This document shows, piece after piece, positions 6,946 through 14,923 of a stretch of DNA of 15,238 bases. The DNA comes from Gammaproteobacteria bacterium (GTDB lineage: Bacteria > Pseudomonadota > Gammaproteobacteria > HK1). Position 1 is the stretch's first letter; each line of letters opens with the position of its first letter. The position numbers and the translations under genes are program-made. The notes below the pieces were generated by a model that saw only the letters and a program-made list of their open reading frames with translations, searched no databases and was not told where the DNA came from. The DNA lies in contig JAJECB010000244.1 of the NCBI GenBank assembly GCA_022822245.1, forward strand, positions 1-15,238, given 5' to 3'.

Positions 6946-7961
6946 ACGAGACGTCCGCCCAGCCCGCCGCCCACGCGGCCATCGACGAGTCGGTGAGCGC
7001 GCGGCGCGAGCTGACCGCGATCGGGGCGGCCATCCGCGCCCAGCCGTTCTGGGTGATGGTCGCGATCGTCGCCATCGGGATCGTCATGTCGATGGTGTCC
7101 GACGTGTTCATGACCGAACGGAACATGTACAACGTGACGCGCAACTTCGCGTTCTTCGGGATCATGGCCCTCGGCATGACCGCGGTCATCATCACCGCGG
7201 GGATCGACCTCTCGGTCGGCTCGCTGATGGGCCTCACCGGCATCGCGGCCGCGATGGCGATGAACGCCGGGTACTCCGTCGAGGTGGGCTTCATCGCGTG
7301 CATGGGAACGGCGGTGGCGGTGGGCCTCATCAACGGGGTGCTCATCGCGTACCTTCGGATGCAGCCCTTCGTGGTGACCCTCGGCATGCTCGCCATGGCC
7401 CGCTCGATCGCCATGGTCATCTCGAACAACAAGATGTTCTACGAGTTCGGCCCCGACCAGGACCTCTTCGAGTGGATCGGGGGGGAGAGCATCCTCGGCG
7501 TCCCGAATCCGGTCTGGGTCCTCATCGTGCTCACCATCGTCTTCATCCTCGCCTTCCGCTACACCACCTGGGGGCGCTGGGTGTTCGCGGTCGGCGGAAA
7601 CGCGGAGGCGGCCAAGCTTTCCGGCATTCCGGTCGAGCGGGTGATCGTCTCCGTCTACGTCGTCTCGTCGAGCTGCGCAGGTCTCGCCGCCTTCCTGATG
7701 GTCGGATGGTTCGGCTCCGTAACCAACGCGCTCGGCCTCACCTACGAGCTCAACGTGATCGCGGCCTCGGTCATCGGCGGCGCGAACCTCATGGGCGGGA
7801 TCGGCTACGCGATCGGCGCCCCGATCGGCGCCGCCCTCATGGAGCTCATCCGGAACTCGCTGCTCCTCGCCGGCATCGACGCCCTCTGGCAGCAGTTCTT
7901 CATCGGCCTCTTCATCATCCTCGCGGTGCTCCTCGAGCGCCTCAGGAACCGCGGAGCCTGA
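6942..7961 (+). CDS. Sugar ABC transporter permease, RbsC/FrcC type (CUT2)
   Basis: Inner-membrane channel subunit of the second importer, 339 residues with about eight to ten membrane helices. A polar N-terminus of about 34 residues precedes the first helix (PFWVMVAIVAIGIVMSMV). The family hallmark GIDLSVGSLMGLTG is at 87-100. The cytoplasmic motif WVFAVGGNAEAAKLSGIPV faces the ATPase. The C-terminal half has the conserved AASVIGGANLMGGIG and a final helix FFIGLFIILAVLLERLR. The ATG overlaps the ATPase stop by four bases, so its translation would normally be coupled to the ATPase; the amber codon upstream may therefore reduce its expression. The binding protein follows 64 bp later. The gene itself shows no damage. 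Confidence 0.95.
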   Translation: MNETSAQPAAHAAIDESVSARRELTAIGAAIRAQPFWVMVAIVAIGIVMSMVSDVFMTERNMYNVTRNFAFFGIMALGMTAVIITAGIDLSVGSLMGLTGIAAAMAMNAGYSVEVGFIACMGTAVAVGLINGVLIAYLRMQPFVVTLGMLAMARSIAMVISNNKMFYEFGPDQDLFEWIGGESILGVPNPVWVLIVLTIVFILAFRYTTWGRWVFAVGGNAEAAKLSGIPVERVIVSVYVVSSSCAGLAAFLMVGWFGSVTNALGLTYELNVIAASVIGGANLMGGIGYAIGAPIGAALMELIRNSLLLAGIDALWQQFFIGLFIILAVLLERLRNRGA

Positions 7962-8025
7962 GCCGGCCCGGCGGCGCTGCCCCTTCCACCCACCAACCTG
8001 CAACCACCAACGAAGGAGAAGCCCC

Positions 8026-9027
8026 ATGCGGAAAGTCCTCATTGCAGCCATCACCGCCGGCATCGCCCTCGCGGGCGGAGCGGCCCTCGCGGACAGCCAC
8101 GAGAAGCTCAAGCTCGCCCTCGTGCCGAAGGCGATGAACAACCCGTTCTTCGATCTCGCCCGCGACGGCTGCTACAAGGCCCAGGAAGAGGCCGACGACA
8201 TCGAGTGCGTGTACATCGGTCCGAGCGAGCACACCGAGATCGAGCAGATCCAGATCGTCCAGGACCTCATCAGCCAGGGCGTCGACGGCATCGCGGTCGC
8301 TCCCTCGAACGCGCCCGCGATGGCCAAGGTGCTGAAGGCGGCGGTCGCGGCCGGGATCCCGGTCATGACCTGGGACGCGGACGTCCTCGAAGAAGACAAG
8401 GGAGTGCGCGCGACCTACGTCGGGACGAAGAACTACGACATCGGCGTGAACCTCGCGAAGATCGCGCAGTCGCTTCAGCCGGACGGCGGCTCCATCTGCC
8501 TCCAGACCGGCGGCGCGGCGGCGGCCAACCACAACGAGCGGCTCCAGGGGATCCGGGACACCCTCGGCGGCATGTCCGACACCACGCCTCCGGGCAACAC
8601 GCTTGCCGGCGAGAACGGCTGGACCGAGCTCGGCGCGTGTCCGCTCATCACGGACGACGACGGCAACAAGGCGGTCCAGGGTCTCACCGACATCCTCGCC
8701 GCGAACCCGGACCTCGACGTGTTCATCTCGACCGGCGCGTTCACCCAGTGGTACGACAACGCCTATCGCCAGGCGGTGGCCCCCTACAAGGAGCGCATGG
8801 ATTCGGGCGACCTCTGGATCATCGTCGCCGACACCCTGCCGATGCAGATGGCGCAGCTCAAGGACGGGCTCTCCCACGGCCAGGTCGGCCAGCGTCCGTA
8901 CGAGATGGGCTATCGGGGGATGTTCATCCTGCGGGATCTCGTGAAGGGCATGGCGGTCGACGACCCGATCTACACCGGCCTCGACGTCTGCACCCAGGAC
9001 AACGCGGACACCTGCCTCGCCCAGTGA
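8026..9027 (+). CDS. Periplasmic sugar-binding protein of CUT2 importer (Peripla_BP_4 family)
   Basis: This 333-residue solute receptor works with the permease just upstream. The N-terminus MRKVLIAAITAGIALAGGAALA is a clear Sec signal, with cleavage after Ala22. The mature protein opens LKLALVPKAMNNPFFDLARD, the classic first strand and NPFF-type sugar contact of ribose-binding-protein-like receptors. SQGVDGIAVAPSNAPAM (83-99) and IPVMTWDADV (111-120) are the usual following strands. Six cysteines (49, 61, 158, 205, 322, 330) are unusual for this family and could form disulfides. A GGAG lies about eight bases before the ATG. The order ATPase-permease-receptor puts the receptor last, whereas ribose-type operons often vary. 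The ligand is unknown; iolG 4 kb downstream makes inositol one option. Confidence 0.94.
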   Translation: MRKVLIAAITAGIALAGGAALADSHEKLKLALVPKAMNNPFFDLARDGCYKAQEEADDIECVYIGPSEHTEIEQIQIVQDLISQGVDGIAVAPSNAPAMAKVLKAAVAAGIPVMTWDADVLEEDKGVRATYVGTKNYDIGVNLAKIAQSLQPDGGSICLQTGGAAAANHNERLQGIRDTLGGMSDTTPPGNTLAGENGWTELGACPLITDDDGNKAVQGLTDILAANPDLDVFISTGAFTQWYDNAYRQAVAPYKERMDSGDLWIIVADTLPMQMAQLKDGLSHGQVGQRPYEMGYRGMFILRDLVKGMAVDDPIYTGLDVCTQDNADTCLAQ

Positions 9028-9057
9028 GCGCGGGCTGACGCGATACACGTGACCACG

Positions 9058-9087
9058 GGGGGCGAGGCGCCGGCCTCGCCCCCTTCT
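9058..9087 (+). terminator. Hairpin terminator of the CUT2 importer operon
   Basis: GGGGGCGAGGC (9058-9068) pairs perfectly with 9073-9083 around a 4-nt GCCG loop, giving 11 GC-rich pairs. It is followed by TTCT and lies 30 bases after the binding-protein stop. The T tract is short, but position and stem strength fit an intrinsic terminator. Confidence 0.7.
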
Positions 9088-9171
9088 CGCCAGTGAACCG
9101 CGGGTTGCTCCACGCCCGTGCGCGGCGGGTGCGGCGAGGCCCGCCGTGACCGCTCGCACCGTTTCCAACCC

Positions 9172-10452
9172 ATGAACGAGCTCGATGCCTTCTTGAGAGG
9201 AACCGACCGCTCGGAGGGCAAGCGGACACCCTTCTTCTCCGGCCGGAAGACGGAGCTCGCGCGTTTTGCGGATGCCCTGGACCTCGTGGCCGAGGGGCAG
9301 GTCGGCGGACAGACCTGGATCTGCCAAGGGGCGCCCGGCGCCGGCAAGAGCGCGTTGGCGGAGGAGTGCGCCGCCCTCGTCGCGGAGCGGGCTTGCGGGT
9401 CGTTCCCCTCCGCTTCACGGCCTTCCTCGGGAACGGCGCGAGCCGGGGAAAGCGAGAGGACGTCCCCCACCCGCTGGGCCGTCGTCCGGGCATCCCCGGC
9501 CCGGCTCGATTCGGCCGACGGGTTCATCGGCGCGATCGATGCGGCCATTCGCGCCGTCGGAAAAGGCCGTTTCGGACCGGCGATCGGTGCGGCCGCAAGG
9601 GAGCTTTCGGATAGAGGCGGGAGCGCCGGCGGTATCGGCATCGGTCCCCGTCCGCCCCGGGAGCTCGACGTGCAGTCGCGATTCGAGGCGCACAAGGAAG
9701 CGTGGCAGGGTGCGGTGGTGGTCGTTCTCGTCGATGAAGCCCAGAACATTCCCGTCTCGAGCCGCGCCCGGGCGATCGTCCAGTGTCTGCATGCGGGCGA
9801 GCACGGATCGAGAATCCTGCTCGCCTGTTTCGGACTGAGCGATACCGCGCAAACGCTGCGGCGCCTCGGGATATCGAGGCTCGGCACGGGACGCCGGCAC
9901 GAGCTGGCCGCTCTGTCCGCGGAAGAAGCAGCGGCGTCGATCCGCGGCGCGTTCGACACATTCGGCGTCCGCGGCTCCGGGGATGAAAGAGCCCGGTGGG
10001 TGGACGCCTTGGCCGCCGCTTCGCAGGGCTGGCCGCAGCATCTGCGGAATGTGACCCGCGAGGCCCTGGTCGAGTTGAAGGCAAGCTCGATGGAGCTGGC
10101 GAGAAGCTCCCTGGAGCGCGTCGTCGCGGCGGGCGAGGATGTCAACCGCGAGTATTATGAAGACCGTCTCGAAGGGGTCAGCCGGTGGCTTCCCGCGTAT
10201 CGGCAGATCGCGGCCCGGCTCGAAGACGCCGGTGTATCGCGCTTGACCGACGAGGAGATCGAGGCGGTGATCGACCAGGAATTGCAAAGACGAGGGGCAT
10301 CGTACGAGGCGTTTCTGGAAGAAGCCGTGCACGCCGGCGTGCTGAGCTGGTCGAGGGGCGGCTACCAGATCCCGATCCCGTCGTTCGCCTCGCACATACG
10401 CCGCCGCGGCACCCGGGACCCGCTGGGAGACGGCGTCTCCCGTTCCTCCTGA
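9172..10452 (+). CDS. AAA-type ATP-binding protein (Orc1/Cdc6-like or TniB-like fold), function unknown
   Basis: This 426-residue P-loop ATPase has Walker A GAPGAGKS at 53-60 and Walker B VVVVLVDEAQN at 182-192, the DEAQ form seen in AAA proteins that act on DNA or with transposition or defence partners. The N-terminus (ELDAFLRGTDRSEGKRTPFF) and the C-terminal winged-helix-like end (YQIPIPSFASHI, 398-409) recur in a family of bacterial AAA proteins of unknown role. There is no membrane segment, so it should be cytosolic. The ATG at 9172 is where homology begins; no strong ribosome site precedes it. Residues 75-101 look foreign, while another frame of the same bases reads like coding sequence, so two compensating indels may be present. 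It stands alone after a terminator. Confidence 0.75.
   Translation: MNELDAFLRGTDRSEGKRTPFFSGRKTELARFADALDLVAEGQVGGQTWICQGAPGAGKSALAEECAALVAERACGSFPSASRPSSGTARAGESERTSPTRWAVVRASPARLDSADGFIGAIDAAIRAVGKGRFGPAIGAAARELSDRGGSAGGIGIGPRPPRELDVQSRFEAHKEAWQGAVVVVLVDEAQNIPVSSRARAIVQCLHAGEHGSRILLACFGLSDTAQTLRRLGISRLGTGRRHELAALSAEEAAASIRGAFDTFGVRGSGDERARWVDALAAASQGWPQHLRNVTREALVELKASSMELARSSLERVVAAGEDVNREYYEDRLEGVSRWLPAYRQIAARLEDAGVSRLTDEEIEAVIDQELQRRGASYEAFLEEAVHAGVLSWSRGGYQIPIPSFASHIRRRGTRDPLGDGVSRSS
10425..10441 (+). terminator. Small hairpin at the end of the AAA ATPase gene
   Basis: GGGAGAC (10425-10431) pairs with GTCTCCC (10435-10441) around a 3-nt loop, within the last codons of the ATPase gene and followed by GTTCCTCC. 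It is short and overlaps coding sequence. It may help end transcription, but this is weak. Confidence 0.25.
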
Positions 10453-10532
10453 TGGCGGCCTCGATCGTGTCCGGGCCCAACGCCGACGATCCCGGTCCGC
10501 TCACCGCCGGACGGCCGGTGCCGAGGGGCAGC

Positions 10533-11792
10533 ATGCGCCACGGCAGCACGCGCCTTTGCACCCTCGCGAAAGGTGTCCGGCGGCCGAGTGGCCGGCGAGG
10601 CGCGCAGGCGGGCGAGCGCGAATCCGCGCCGAAGACCTTCAAGGCTCGCTTCGCTCCATACCTCTTCCTGGCGGCCTTGAATTTCGCTGGCGTCGCCGCG
10701 GCGCCCTCCATCGCCCTGGCCGACGTGCACGAGTCGGAGGAGCACGCCTTCCGGGTGGTGGCGGTCGCGATCGGTCTCGACCATCCGTGGGGGCTCGCGT
10801 TCCTGCCGGACGGCCGGATGCTCGTCACCGAGCGTTCGGGCTCGCTTCGCACGGTGAACGCGCAGGGCCAGCTCGACCCAGAGCCGGTCGCCGGGGTGCC
10901 GCGGGTCCACGCGAGCGGCCAGGGCGGCCTCCTCGACGTCGCTCTCCATCCTGACTTCCAGGAGAACGGCTGGGTGTACCTCAGCTACGCGGGGGGCCGG
11001 TGGGGCCACGCCGGCACCGAGGTCGCGCGCGGGCGGCTTCGCGGCCACCGCCTGGAGGACGTGGAGGTGCTGTTCCGTGCCCTCCCGAAGTCGGGCGGCG
11101 GGCGCCACTTTGGGTCGCGGCTCCGATTCGCCCCGGACGGGCACCTCTTCGTCGCCCTCGGGGACCGCGGGGACCGTCACCGCGCCCAGGACCCGGGAGA
11201 CCACGCGGGAAGCATCGTCCGCATCCGCGACGACGGGAGCGTCCCGCCCGACAACCCCTTCGCGGGCGTGGACGGGGCTCACTCCGAGGTCTTCACTGTC
11301 GGGAACCGCAACGTGCAGGGTCTCGCATTCCATCCCGGGACGGGCGTCCTCTTCGCGCACGAGCACGGGCCGCGGGGCGGGGACGAGGTGAACGTGGTGC
11401 GCCCCGGGGTCAACTACGGCTGGCCGGTCATCAGCTACGGGCGCGAGTACGCGAGCGGAGTCCCGGTTGGAGAAGGCACCCATCGCGAGGGCATGGCCCA
11501 GCCCGTTCACCAGTGGACCCCGTCGATCGCCCCCTCCGGGCTCACCGTCTACGACGGCGACCGGTTCCCCGGGTGGCGCGGCAACCTCTTCGTCGGCGCC
11601 CTCAGGTTCCGGCTCCTCGCCCGCCTCGTCCTCGACGGCGAGCGGGTGGTGCACGAGGAACGCCTCCTCGAGGACCGCTACGGCCGGATCCGCGACGTGC
11701 GGACGGGGCCAGACGGCCTCCTCTACCTCCTCACCGACGCCCCCGCCCCCCTCGGCGCCATCCTCCGACTCGAGCCCGCCCCCGCCGGATAG
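10533..11792 (+). CDS. Soluble PQQ-dependent aldose sugar dehydrogenase (YliI/Asd family)
   Basis: This family oxidises aldoses to lactones in the periplasm using pyrroloquinoline quinone on a six-bladed beta-propeller. The 419-residue product has a hydrophobic export segment at about 41-60 (APYLFLAALNFAGVAAAPSI) ending ALA before DVHESEE. The mature part shows LDHPWGLAFLPDGRMLVTER (82-101), then GGRHFGSRLRFAPDGHLFVALGD (189-211), whose His192 matches the catalytic base. The NRNVQGLAFHP segment has the PQQ-contacting Arg259, followed by HEHGPRGGDEVN and WTPSIAPSGLTVYDGDRFPG. The ATG at 10533 is chosen for a GAGGGG six bases upstream. It leaves an unusually long charged region of about 40 residues before the hydrophobic stretch, so the true start could differ. 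PQQ synthesis genes are not in the window. Confidence 0.9.
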   Translation: MRHGSTRLCTLAKGVRRPSGRRGAQAGERESAPKTFKARFAPYLFLAALNFAGVAAAPSIALADVHESEEHAFRVVAVAIGLDHPWGLAFLPDGRMLVTERSGSLRTVNAQGQLDPEPVAGVPRVHASGQGGLLDVALHPDFQENGWVYLSYAGGRWGHAGTEVARGRLRGHRLEDVEVLFRALPKSGGGRHFGSRLRFAPDGHLFVALGDRGDRHRAQDPGDHAGSIVRIRDDGSVPPDNPFAGVDGAHSEVFTVGNRNVQGLAFHPGTGVLFAHEHGPRGGDEVNVVRPGVNYGWPVISYGREYASGVPVGEGTHREGMAQPVHQWTPSIAPSGLTVYDGDRFPGWRGNLFVGALRFRLLARLVLDGERVVHEERLLEDRYGRIRDVRTGPDGLLYLLTDAPAPLGAILRLEPAPAG

Positions 11793-11957
11793 CCTCCCCT
11801 CGGCCCGCTACGCGCCCGTCACCGGATCGCGACCAGTGCCCGGCAGGCGGACGGACCGAGGCGTGAGGCGCTTTCCTACGAAACGCGCGCCGACGGCCCG
11901 GTTCCATCGAGCCCGGAGACTACACGGACCGGAGCGGAGCAAGGCTACAGTGCGTTC

Positions 11958-12959
11958 GTGCAGGACGCCGCCTACAAGAAGCTGTTCTCCCACCCCAGGA
12001 TGGTCGCGGACCTGCTGCGCGGCTTCGCGGCCGAGGGGTGGAGCGACGCGCTCGACTTCGAATCGCTTCAGAAGCTCCCCGCGGAGTTCGTGAGCGACGA
12101 CCTGCGAAGACGCCAGGGCGACGGTCTGTGGCGGGTGCAATTCCGTGATTCGAGGTGGCTGTACGTGATGGTGCTGCTCGAGTTCCAGTCGACGGTGGAC
12201 AGGTACATGGCGGTGCGCATGCTGGTCTACACGGGGCTGGTCCACCAGGACCTCATCCGCCGCGAAGAGCTCGGTCCGGGGGGCGAACTGCCGCCGGTGC
12301 TTCCGATCGTGTTGTACAACGGCCGCTCGCGCTGGACGGCGGCCCGCGACGTGCCGCAACTGGCCGCGCCGGCGGGGGAAGCGCTCGCGCGCTATCAACC
12401 CTCGCAGCGCTACTTCCTCCTTGACGCAAGAGCGCACGAGGACGACGATCTGCCGCGGGACAACCTGGTGTCGGCGCTGCTCCGATTCGAGAACAGCCGT
12501 TCGCCGGAAGACCTGAGAAGGGCGGCGGAAGCGCTCTCCGATTGGCTCGGGCGCCCTGGCGAAGCGGAGCTCAAGCGGGCATTCGTGCAATGGGCCGTGC
12601 GGGTGGCCGCGCCGGCTCGGCTCGGTGCGGAAGACCTGCGCCGGACCGTGTCGAAACTGGAGGAGGATCCGACGATGTTGGCCGAACGGTCGAACGAGTG
12701 GTACGAAGAGGCTCACAAACGGGGTCGCGAACAGGGGATCGAACAGGGGATCGAGCAGGGCCGCGCCGAGGAACGGGCGTTGCTGCAGCGACTGGCGGCG
12801 CTCAAGTTCGGAACCGATACGGCGGAGCTTTTGGCGGGGTTGCTGGACGGCCTCACCGCTCCTGGCCAGCTCGCCGAAGTCGGCGACTGGATCATCAAGT
12901 GCGACACGGGCAGCGAGCTTCTCGACCGCGCCGAGCGGCTGATTCGGCCTTCCTCCTGA
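11958..12959 (+). CDS. Rpn-family recombination-promoting nuclease / putative transposase (PD-(D/E)XK)
   Basis: Rpn proteins are PD-(D/E)XK endonucleases, first annotated as transposases (Transposase_31), that promote RecA-independent DNA exchange. This one has 333 residues. It begins MQDAAYKKLFSHPRMVADLL, the standard family N-terminus. Candidate catalytic residues are Asp55 (GDGLWRV) and Glu75 and Gln77 (LLEFQSTVDRYMAVR). LPIVLYNG (115-122) is also typical. Near the C-terminus a GxEQGIEQGIEQGR hinge encoded by 12-bp repeats precedes a helical tail. The GTG start at 11958 fits the family start but has no good ribosome site. No terminal inverted repeats or target duplications were found, so it is a mobile-type gene without a recognisable element. 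Confidence 0.88.
   Translation: MQDAAYKKLFSHPRMVADLLRGFAAEGWSDALDFESLQKLPAEFVSDDLRRRQGDGLWRVQFRDSRWLYVMVLLEFQSTVDRYMAVRMLVYTGLVHQDLIRREELGPGGELPPVLPIVLYNGRSRWTAARDVPQLAAPAGEALARYQPSQRYFLLDARAHEDDDLPRDNLVSALLRFENSRSPEDLRRAAEALSDWLGRPGEAELKRAFVQWAVRVAAPARLGAEDLRRTVSKLEEDPTMLAERSNEWYEEAHKRGREQGIEQGIEQGRAEERALLQRLAALKFGTDTAELLAGLLDGLTAPGQLAEVGDWIIKCDTGSELLDRAERLIRPSS
12729..12764 (+). repeat. In-frame 12-bp tandem repeat in the Rpn gene
   Basis: GAACAGGGGATC occurs twice exactly at 12729-12740 and 12741-12752, followed by a third partial copy (GAGCAGGGCCGC). It encodes the repeating EQGI hinge. Such EQG repeats are common at this point in Rpn proteins and can change copy number by slippage without breaking the frame. 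Confidence 0.8.
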
Positions 12960-13098
12960 CCTCGCTCGCTTCGCCTCGCGGCGCCGGTCGGCCCACCGGG
13001 AGTTGTCTATCATGCAAGCCCGAGGCTCGGAATCCGTCGCATGGCGGCGGTTCGGACTGCGAGCCGACGCGGGACGGAGACGGATGAGGAGGTAGGGA

Positions 13099-14094
13099 AT
13101 GTACAGGATCGCGTTGCTGGGGGCCGGCCGGATCGCGAAGGTCCACGTGGAGAGCATCGTGGGGCATGCCCGGACGGAGCTCGCGTACGTGGTGGACGTG
13201 GACCGGGCGGCGGCGGAAGCGATGGCCGAGGCGCACGGCGCGAGAGCGGTGGGCGCGGAAGCAGCGCTTGCGGACCCGGACGTGGCCGCCATCGTCATCG
13301 CCTCCTCGACCCCCACCCACTCGGACTACATCGAGGCCGGCGCGGCGGCCGGCAAGCACGTCTTCTGCGAGAAGCCCATCGACCTCGACAGCGCCCGAGT
13401 GCGCGAGTGCCTCGCGAACATCGAAGGGTCCGGCATCAAGCTCATCGTCGGGTTCAACCGGCGCTTCGACCCCCACTTCCGGCACCTCAAGGCCGAGCTC
13501 GACGCGGGCGCCATCGGGAACCTCGAGCAGCTCGCAATCACCTCGCGGGATCCGGGACTGCCTCCCGCGGACTACCTCCGGGCATCGGGCGGCATCTTCC
13601 GGGACATGACCATCCACGACTTCGACCTCGCCCGCCATCTTCTCGGGGAGGAACCCACCGAGATCTGGGCGAGCGCCTCGACCCTCGTCGACGACGAGGT
13701 CGCGGCCCTCGGCGACCACGACACCACCATCGTCGGGATGCGGACAGGAAGCGGCAGGCTCGCGGTCATCACCAACAGCCGCCGGGCGACCTACGGCTAC
13801 GACCAGCGCATCGAGGCGCACGGGAGCGAGGGCATCCTTTCCGCCGGCAACGTGCCGGAATCGACCGTGGTGCACGGCGGCGCCCACGGCTTCACCAGCC
13901 AGAAGGCGATGCACTTCTTCCTCGAGCGCTACGCGACCGCCTACCGGGCGGAGTGGGACCACTTCGTGAACGTGCTGGACGGCATCGCCGACGCCACCCC
14001 GACCGGCGCCGATGGAGCCCGCGCGCTCGCGATGGCGGACGCCGCCTACGAGTCCCTCGAGACCGGCCGGCGCGTCACCCTCGCCTTCGACTGA
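13099..14094 (+). CDS. iolG: Inositol 2-dehydrogenase (Gfo/Idh/MocA family)
   Basis: IolG oxidises myo-inositol to scyllo-inosose with NAD+ in the cytoplasm, the first step of inositol breakdown. The 331-residue protein begins with the Rossmann motif LGAGRIAKVHVESI (7-20) and an Asp-ending second strand (VVDVD, 31-35) that favours NAD. CEKPIDLD holds the catalytic Lys92 of the EKP motif. FNRRFDPHF (119-127) and GGIFRDMTIHDFDLARHLLG (164-183), with Asp169 and His173 as the DxxxH catalytic pair, are typical of IolG rather than generic family members. The ATG has a near-perfect AGGAGGT ribosome site, suggesting strong translation. No other iol genes are in the window; the CUT2 importer 4 kb upstream could supply substrate. 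Related polyol or sugar dehydrogenases are the main alternative. Confidence 0.85.
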   Translation: MYRIALLGAGRIAKVHVESIVGHARTELAYVVDVDRAAAEAMAEAHGARAVGAEAALADPDVAAIVIASSTPTHSDYIEAGAAAGKHVFCEKPIDLDSARVRECLANIEGSGIKLIVGFNRRFDPHFRHLKAELDAGAIGNLEQLAITSRDPGLPPADYLRASGGIFRDMTIHDFDLARHLLGEEPTEIWASASTLVDDEVAALGDHDTTIVGMRTGSGRLAVITNSRRATYGYDQRIEAHGSEGILSAGNVPESTVVHGGAHGFTSQKAMHFFLERYATAYRAEWDHFVNVLDGIADATPTGADGARALAMADAAYESLETGRRVTLAFD

Positions 14095-14166
14095 CGTTCG
14101 GTCACTTCTCCAGGGAGAGGCAAAGCCGCTCCGACCGGATTGTCCCAGGGTGGTAGAGTCCGTGGG

Positions 14167-14415
14167 ATGGACCGCGCCTCCGTACAAGAACGCCGGTACT
14201 TCAACCGCGTCGCCGCCGCGAACTTGCGCCTCGACGAAGGCAGCCCGCCGGCTTCGCTCGCGGAGATGTTCGATCGGCTGGAAGAAATGGACCGCCGTCT
14301 CCCCCAACTCGGGAGGCCGGGCGCCGACGGTGATGCAGGGCACGGCGATCTCGAATCGCACCTCGCGTCTCTCGCACGCCTGCGAGCCATTGACCCTTCG
14401 TACCGCACTCGGTGA
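14167..14415 (+). CDS. Small 82-residue protein, possible partner of the downstream nucleotidyltransferase
   Basis: I recognise no family. The 82-residue product begins MDRASVQERRYFNRVAAANL and is charged and probably helical up to about 45, with SLAEMFDRLEEMDRRL amphipathic. A Gly/Asp-rich linker (49-61) and a second helix follow. No membrane segment, signal peptide or metal motif is seen. It starts 72 bp after iolG and overlaps the nucleotidyltransferase frame by 26 bases if the TTG start of that gene is right. Tight overlap with a short minimal nucleotidyltransferase is the arrangement of many two-gene toxin-antitoxin modules, so it could be the antitoxin or regulator. The ribosome site is weak (GTGGG next to the ATG), so existence as a gene is likely but not certain. 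Confidence 0.55.
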   Translation: MDRASVQERRYFNRVAAANLRLDEGSPPASLAEMFDRLEEMDRRLPQLGRPGADGDAGHGDLESHLASLARLRAIDPSYRTR

Positions 14416-14923
14416 AGTCGGCGCTCTGCTCGACGGATTGTCCATCCGGTGGGCGCTCACCGGAGGGCTTGCCGCCAACCGCTATCGGCGCTCGCCCCGC
14501 CATACCGATGACGTGGACCTGCTGCTCGCGAACACCGGACCCGGACTCGATATGCTGGAGTCCACCCTGACCGACGCCGGGTGGTCGGTTCAACGCGCCG
14601 ACCCGAGGGGCGAGCTGTTGCGCGCGCGGCATTCCGAGCTCGGCCCGGTCGACCTGCTGATTGCCGGCACACCGTATCAGCAGGAGGCGCTTCGCCGGGC
14701 CGTCGTCGACGTGGAGACGGTCCCGGGCGCGGGGGAGGTGCCCGTCCTCACCGTCGAGGACGTCATCGTCCACAAGCTGATCGCGGGTCGATATCGGGAC
14801 CTCGCGGACATCGAGGAGATCCTCGAGTCCGGAACGCCACTTCAGGCGGACTACATTGAGCGCTGGGCACAATTCTGGGAGGTACTCGACCGCTGGCACG
14901 GGCTCCGGGCACGGACAAGCTAG
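14390..14923 (+). CDS. Short nucleotidyltransferase, AbiEii/MNT-like
   Basis: These proteins transfer a nucleotide to a protein or tRNA target and often act as the toxin or the antitoxin in two-gene modules. The 177-residue product has the nucleotidyltransferase core WALTGGLAANRYRRSPRHTD (21-40) leading into DVDLLL, giving the GG...D-x-D metal site at Gly25-Gly26, Asp41 and Asp43. A probable third acid is Asp88 (GPVDLLIAGTP). VEDVIVHKLIAGRYRDLADI (122-141) is the usual LxKLxAGRxxDxxD segment of AbiEii/MNT relatives. The start is uncertain. The TTG at 14390 fits the fold and overlaps the preceding 82-residue gene; there is no ATG in the right place. Which of the two is toxic cannot be told from sequence. 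Confidence 0.8.
   Translation: MTLRTALGEVGALLDGLSIRWALTGGLAANRYRRSPRHTDDVDLLLANTGPGLDMLESTLTDAGWSVQRADPRGELLRARHSELGPVDLLIAGTPYQQEALRRAVVDVETVPGAGEVPVLTVEDVIVHKLIAGRYRDLADIEEILESGTPLQADYIERWAQFWEVLDRWHGLRARTS

Noticed and set aside
6783..9327. Two long minus-strand frames opposite the CUT2 permease and receptor genes
   Set aside because: They are His/Asp/Arg-rich mirrors of well-supported genes with no ribosome site or motif.
13003..13013. A TATCAT -10-like box upstream of iolG
   Set aside because: No -35-like sequence lies at a workable distance, so a promoter is not supported.
11793..13098. A complete insertion sequence around the Rpn gene
   Set aside because: I found no terminal inverted repeats or target-site duplication flanking it. 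Rpn genes usually lack such ends.
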